Positions 59,076-64,000 of a DNA stretch of 64,000 bases are shown here, piece after piece (the first letter of the stretch is position 1; each line of letters begins with the position of its first letter). Source of the stretch: Liolophura sinensis (Eukaryota > Mollusca > Polyplacophora > Chitonida > Chitonidae); contig NC_088297.1 of NCBI RefSeq assembly GCF_032854445.1, positions 14,189,335-14,253,334 on the forward strand, in the 5' to 3' direction. Both the position numbers and the translations under genes were made by a program. A model generated the notes under the pieces. It was not told where the DNA came from. It made no database searches and saw only the letters and a list, made by a program, of their open reading frames with translations.

Positions 59076-59455
59076 TATATATACGGAAGCCCATTAGTGT
59101 CACTGTGAAAAGACATCCCGGGTAAATTCGAAATTATGACTTTTTTTCTCGAAATTTCTGCCTTCCTCCCCAGCCGTATGTGGAAAGGTCTTCCAGCAAC
59201 TTGCGGATGGTCGTGGGATTTTTCCGGGCTCTGACCGGTTTCCTCTCACCATAATGCTGGCCGCCGTCGTATAAGTGAAATATTCTTGAGTGGGGCATAA
59301 AACACCAATCAAGTAAATAAATAAATAAATTATTCTTGTGTGTGACTGACCCAAAAGGATGTCGATATGTCATAAGAAAGTCGAAAATTAGTGAAAAAAG
59401 GGGGCGAAATTTCGATTTTTTCCCACGATGACGCTAATGGGCTTGCGTATATATA
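59076..59455. mobile_element. Fold-back MITE containing a SINE-A
   Basis: The left end ATACGGAAGCCCATTAGTGT then CACTGTGAAAA is matched by the complement of the right end, ATACGCAAGCCCATTAGCGT then CATCGTGGGAAAAA. TATATA flanks both ends. Without the SINE (59162-59331) the element is about 210 bp. Confidence 0.82.
59162..59331 (+). mobile_element. SINE-A, 5'-truncated, inside a MITE
   Basis: CCCAGCCGTATGTGGAAAGG, CTTGCGGATGGTCGTGGGAT, CTCACCATAATGCTGGCCGC and AACACCAATCAAGTAAATAAATAAATAAAT. It is close to consensus. Confidence 0.9.
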
Positions 59456-59930
59456 GCTATAGGGGATATTCGAGCACTTGTGGTCATAGACCATTTGTCT
59501 TCCACCAATATGCTGTGCATATCTGTCGGTCATATGTTTAAAAGTCAGTCAGCAACTTGTCAGATGTGGGTGGTTTACATACACCGTTCACTCCGGTTTG
59601 CTCCAGCCATCAAACGGACAATCATCTAAACAAAATCTTCTTGAATATGAGGTAATACCGATGTTTGTGGGTCTTACCTGTGCGATAATCGGATCCAGCT
59701 GTATCATTCATTTAAACCTATTTTCGCCATGATAAGGCTGCTATATTGCCGAAGTGCCTTGAAGTCATAATCATCCATTCATTCTAACATTTACTTATTT
59801 CTTTATCTATTTCTCACATAACCACCACATTCCGCCAGGTACATGGAGAAAAAAAATAATAAAAATATGACCTAAAATTTCAGCCGAACCAGCCAACATT
59901 GTGGCATTTAAAAGCCGAACATATACCTTT

Positions 59931-59988
59931 AACTGAAATATTCTTGAGTTAAGCGTAAAACATGGATAAAGTAAATGAAAATAAACAA
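59931..59988 (+). mobile_element. Degenerate SINE-A tail fragment
   Basis: AACTGAAATATTCTTGAGTTAAGCGTAAAACATGGATAAAGTAAATG. Confidence 0.65.
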
Positions 59989-59989
59989 A

Positions 59990-62949
59990 TTAAAGAAATA
60001 TATAAAACACCTAGATATAGCCGCATAAATATATAGCTTAGGCCTATTTCGATTATTCAGCCTGGTACCGGTATTAAAATTCCCATGGGTCCCCTTTAAG
60101 AAAAAAAAAATCTAAATTCCCAGATAAATGACAAGGTACCCATTTATTTATCATACCCGAACCTCCGCCCCTGCCCCCTCCCCGTTCCGTTTTTTCCTTT
60201 GTGTTTTCCTAGCGCACAGGTCAAGCTATAGGGGTGCTTCTTGGCACCCTTCCTAAGGCTGACTCATACCTACATTTTGTTGGATGACAAAGAAGTTCTG
60301 ATTTTTCAAGGAAAGATAACTCTGGCGTAACTTCCGGATCAGGACCGCCCTCGTTAAAGCGGAAGGAAATCAAACCGACAAAAGTAAGTTGGAAAACAAA
60401 AACCGGGGGAGTCTCGTGGCTGTAAAGCTAATGGGTGTCACTGTAGGTGGATATCTTGACATGTTTAATTCGGAATTCTCCCGGATTGGGAGCATCGTTG
60501 TTCAAATCGATGCGAAATCGTAGATATCGAAAATGGGACACCAAATAATGTCACCGGCATGCATGACTAACACTTGACAGGCCGATTTCACATGTCCTTT
60601 TATGGCTTGATTTTGAAACATGTGTATTTACTTTGGATTTTTGTTACAAACAATCGACCAGAATGCATTTAGAGAGATAGGACCTTGCTTACAGAAAAGA
60701 ACAAAACGATATATGGTTAATTGCCGTTGAAAATGGGCGTGTTCGACTGAACCATTCAAGTGTAGATCTTCGCTCGTGCACTTAACTGACAAGTTGCTGA
60801 ATATTCATCGACTACTGTAAAACACAAAACTTGTTGTTCGTGACAGGTGGATTGCTGATTATATTGACAGGTAATGAGGATTTACAAAGGTTATGAGTCC
60901 CAGTGTTAAGACTAGGACGGTGACAGGTACAGTGACTGTCATTATTGATAATTCTTGAAACATTTCATTATGGGATAAGTGTATGCGTATCCTACAGGCG
61001 TATATTTTAGAGTTTCGTTAGGGAACAAGACCCAGCTTGATTCACAACCATAAGGCCCACGATGTTCAGGTTTATTCCCAGACTTGGTCACATCCAAACA
61101 TGACTTTTTATGTTTCATTGTTTTGTCTTGGCACAGAATCATATTTCCATGTTTTTACTGCTGGGAAAAAAAAACTATCTATTTCTCAACAACAACAGCA
61201 TGCACTCAGCGTATCGCCCCAGCCACAACAGATTTAGTGCAGGAGTAAAGAAGGATGATTGAGGCATCAATCCCTGTCAGCCATTTCCCCTGTCAGGCTG
61301 AAGGGACACTGTTTCAAGCAGTGTTTTGAAATACTAAAATCTGTGACTCTTTCTCCTAACCTACAATGAACAAAGACAATTCAGGTGACCTGTGTCTCCT
61401 ACATGTCCAGCAGGCAAGCTCTTTGATAGCCTGGCTACCAAATGTAAGTTAATAATGTCGTTGCTCTTTTTGGCAGTGTCGTTGCTCCCAAGGGTCAAGT
61501 TTAGTATGCTCAGTGGCTTTTAAGGACAGATTTAGGGGTCATTCTCACCTCTAATATAATAAATAGGATTAAGATCTGTACCAAAAATATTTAAAAATTA
61601 TGTTGCAGCCTGAAATAAATGCAAATTCTGAAAATTTTATAAAATCAGTAGATTCGAACAAACTGCAATATCTTCATAATACCATCTTCATTCAATCACG
61701 CTAGCGATGTCTAACAACATCTGCCTTGATTTCACTGATCATTGATAGGTCAGCACCTTACATGTAATATGTAACATGACACAACATACATGACACTGAT
61801 AGTTCAATATAACATGGCATTAGAAAGTGGCTGTTGTGACAAGTAAGCGGTGTAAGGAATACATTTATTTCACAGAAGTGCCTAAAAAGGCAAAAGGAAA
61901 CAAAAAACATAGGTCGCAAAAAAAATCAATAAATCATCCCCCAATTTGAGCTTGTTCTCTATCACACTATACGAAAACCACATGTATAATTTCAATTAAC
62001 AGTGTCTGAGGGTTAAAAGAAAAATGTGTTAAAACCTTATGACATTCAGACAAACAGTCAACCCTAATTCCTCAACCTTTTTGTATGTGAAAGAGCAACT
62101 TTCAGTACAATTTATGCACATTTTTAATTTGACCTTAGAGACAAAACTACATTGGTTGGTTTGGCCAATTTCAGGGCTTCACAAAAAGTATAGTTTTATC
62201 AGCCTACACAGAATAATGCCATCAGAATATGCCTGAATAAACAGCTTGCAAACATACGAAAACGTTGAAGAATTACAGCGTGTAAAAAAAAACTTTAGTC
62301 TTTTTAGTTAGGGAAGTAACCACTATATTCTGCAACTACACAATAAGTGAATCTAAGTTAAAGGACTAAGTGCCAGATTGGTAACATGCTACATTGTTAT
62401 ATTTATCTGTGTGGCTTTAGGGGGCAGTTACTAGAAAGAGTCCACATTTGATAACTTTCAAATTAGTTTGTTTGTTAAAACAAAGTTAAAATATGGTATG
62501 ATGTAAACAAACATCATCAACTGTCAATGTTGACAATTGAAACTCACAGCAAAAGCTATAGTGTCATTAGTTCCACGTACTGAAAAATGCAAACTGTTAA
62601 TATTTTTTCTACCATAGGGTTTATTTCGGTATGTTTGAAACACACTAAACCTGAACAAGAAGACTGTTCATCTTTTTAAATGCAAGTTCAGATGTGGAGT
62701 TTCAAAACCTCTGAAATGTTCTTGTTAAAAATGGAAAATGAAGGTTTGTTCATTGTATGCAGTATCAAATTTTGGCTTCTTTCCCACAGAATAATAAAGA
62801 TTTTGAGTACTGACAAATTTATTGATACACCTTTAAGTAGAGAAGAAGGCATGTTATTTGAATACCAGTCATGGCACAGGAAGTTTGTAGATTGCAATGT
62901 TCTGACTGCTTTTGAGCATTATTTCACATGCCTTGGAGTATCTGCATAA
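59990..62949. other. Intergenic, no gene or clear repeat seen
   Basis: The largest frames (61037-61237 and 62680-62949) are AT-rich, with no domain or splice support. The stretch is SINE-free apart from its left edge. Confidence 0.5.
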
Positions 62950-63745
62950 GTACATGTAGCATGTTATCTCATGCCTGTATATGCTTATCTATGTAGGTTT
63001 ACAGATGTGTCATTTAATAAGGGTGCTAGCGCAGCACAATAACTTAAGAGCGTCTCACCGAAGTGGTCAGTGTGAGTTTAAGTCTTGCTCATGCTGGCTT
63101 CCTCTCGGTCATACATGGGAATGTCTACCCGCAAAAGGCGGATGGTTGTGAGTGTCCCTGTGGGTCTGTCTGGTCTGGTCTGTTCCTCCCAGCACAACGC
63201 CATCTTATGAATGAAATATTCTTGAGGACGGCACAATGAATAATTTACCTACATGCCTATCTATGTAGGTGTACATGTTGTAAATTACTTGTGTAGTAAA
63301 CATGTTATATAAAGTCATTGGTATATTTACTTATATCACTGTTTATGCAATTATATACACATGTAGGTATGTAAACTAATGAAGATATATTATTTCATTG
63401 ATATTATATGTTTACCTAGACGACAGGTATGCACATGCCTATTGAAATAGGTAAATGATGATTTGTATATATTAATAAACATATAATATTATCCCGCTGA
63501 TGTAATATGTTTACCTGCGTGTACATGCCGATCTACCCAGGCACAGGTTACTGGTATTATTTCAAAGTAAATTAATAAAGATATTATATCACCCTGTGTA
63601 TATAATAGGTGCATGGATGATACACATGCCTTTTGACATGGGTACATGATGTGATTGTAGAGTTAGGAGTATTGTGCAGATATTATATCCTTTCATGGAC
63701 ATAATATGTTTACCTATATGCCTATCTTCCCCAGCACAGGTATGT
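62950..63745. repeat. Degenerate ~100-bp tandem repeat, interrupted by a SINE-A
   Basis: ATATGTTTACCT or a variant recurs at about 63406, 63509 and 63704, with ATAATAGGTGCATGG near 63604, a spacing of 97-103 bp. The palindromic ACCTACATGCCTATCTATGTAGGT stands at 63248, and CTTATCTATGTAGGTTTACAG at 62983 on the far side of the SINE. Units share CACATGCC and GGCACAGGT motifs. Confidence 0.6.
63020..63243 (+). mobile_element. SINE-A, 5' end slightly truncated, diverged
   Basis: GGTGCTAGCGCAGCACAATA, CAGTGTGAGTTTAAGTCTTGC (box B), TGGCTTCCTCTCGGTCATACATGGG and GAATGAAATATTCTTGAGGACGGCACAATGAATAA. Confidence 0.82.
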
Positions 63746-64000
63746 AAGCACATGTTCCTTTCACCTGGCTCAGTGTATTCACTCTGGATTCATTCACCAC
63801 CCTAGTGTACCTTGACCCCAGGGGGCCGTTACCTGTTCTATCTGTAAGGCCAAGTCCTCGATGAAGTCTTGTCTGCGTGCCTCTGTACATGTGTGAAGTT
63901 AGAGTACTTGTATGTACATTGATATATAGAGGATGTAATCTGGAGGCTCTCTCCAAATAGATACATGCTTAGTACTGTAGATACAGATGCACTTGTGGAG

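Overview
This is animal nuclear DNA. Genes are sparse, introns are long and AT-rich, splice sites are of the GT-AG type, and tRNA-derived SINEs, fold-back elements and minisatellites are abundant. The SINE families resemble repeats I associate with mollusc (probably bivalve) genomes. That assignment rests on memory of the repeats and one gene fragment, so the phylum is likely but the species is not known.

Only one gene is recognised. The 3' end of an RBM24/RBM38 (SUP-12-like) RNA-binding protein gene runs left to right. A 55-nt coding exon (313-367) is followed by a 15.2-kb intron and then by the terminal coding exon (15606-15909). The terminal exon encodes an Ala/Tyr/Pro-rich tail ending in Glu-Arg-Met-Gln. 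An AT-rich 3' UTR follows, up to the first canonical AATAAA at 18850, with two perfect Pumilio-type sites inside it. The RRM domain and promoter lie off the left edge of the window.

From about 22 kb rightwards the window is intergenic and repeat-dominated. A 48-bp minisatellite of about 40 copies (22110-24036) is followed by a dense field of SINE-A copies. SINE-A has a tRNA-like head, and its tail ends in AATCAAATAAATAAA. Two further tRNA-headed families, SINE-B and SINE-C, share a related 3' tail. Several unclassified repeats (named families D, E and F here) and fold-back MITEs are interleaved with them. There is a second 48-bp array of 9 copies (25013-25479), a 13-bp array of about 89 copies (48419-49578), an 18-bp array (50945-51211) and a (GT)40 tract (38413-38492).

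Target-site duplications are readable for six SINE insertions, and several elements are nested: SINE in SINE, SINE in MITE, and MITE in family E. The first 22 kb, covering the gene and its near flank, hold only one clear SINE, against roughly thirty in the rest. The long open frames in the window fall inside tandem arrays and are most likely by-products of repeat length and composition. No RNA gene, virus, CRISPR or prokaryote-type feature was found. Family letters A-F are local labels, not database names.
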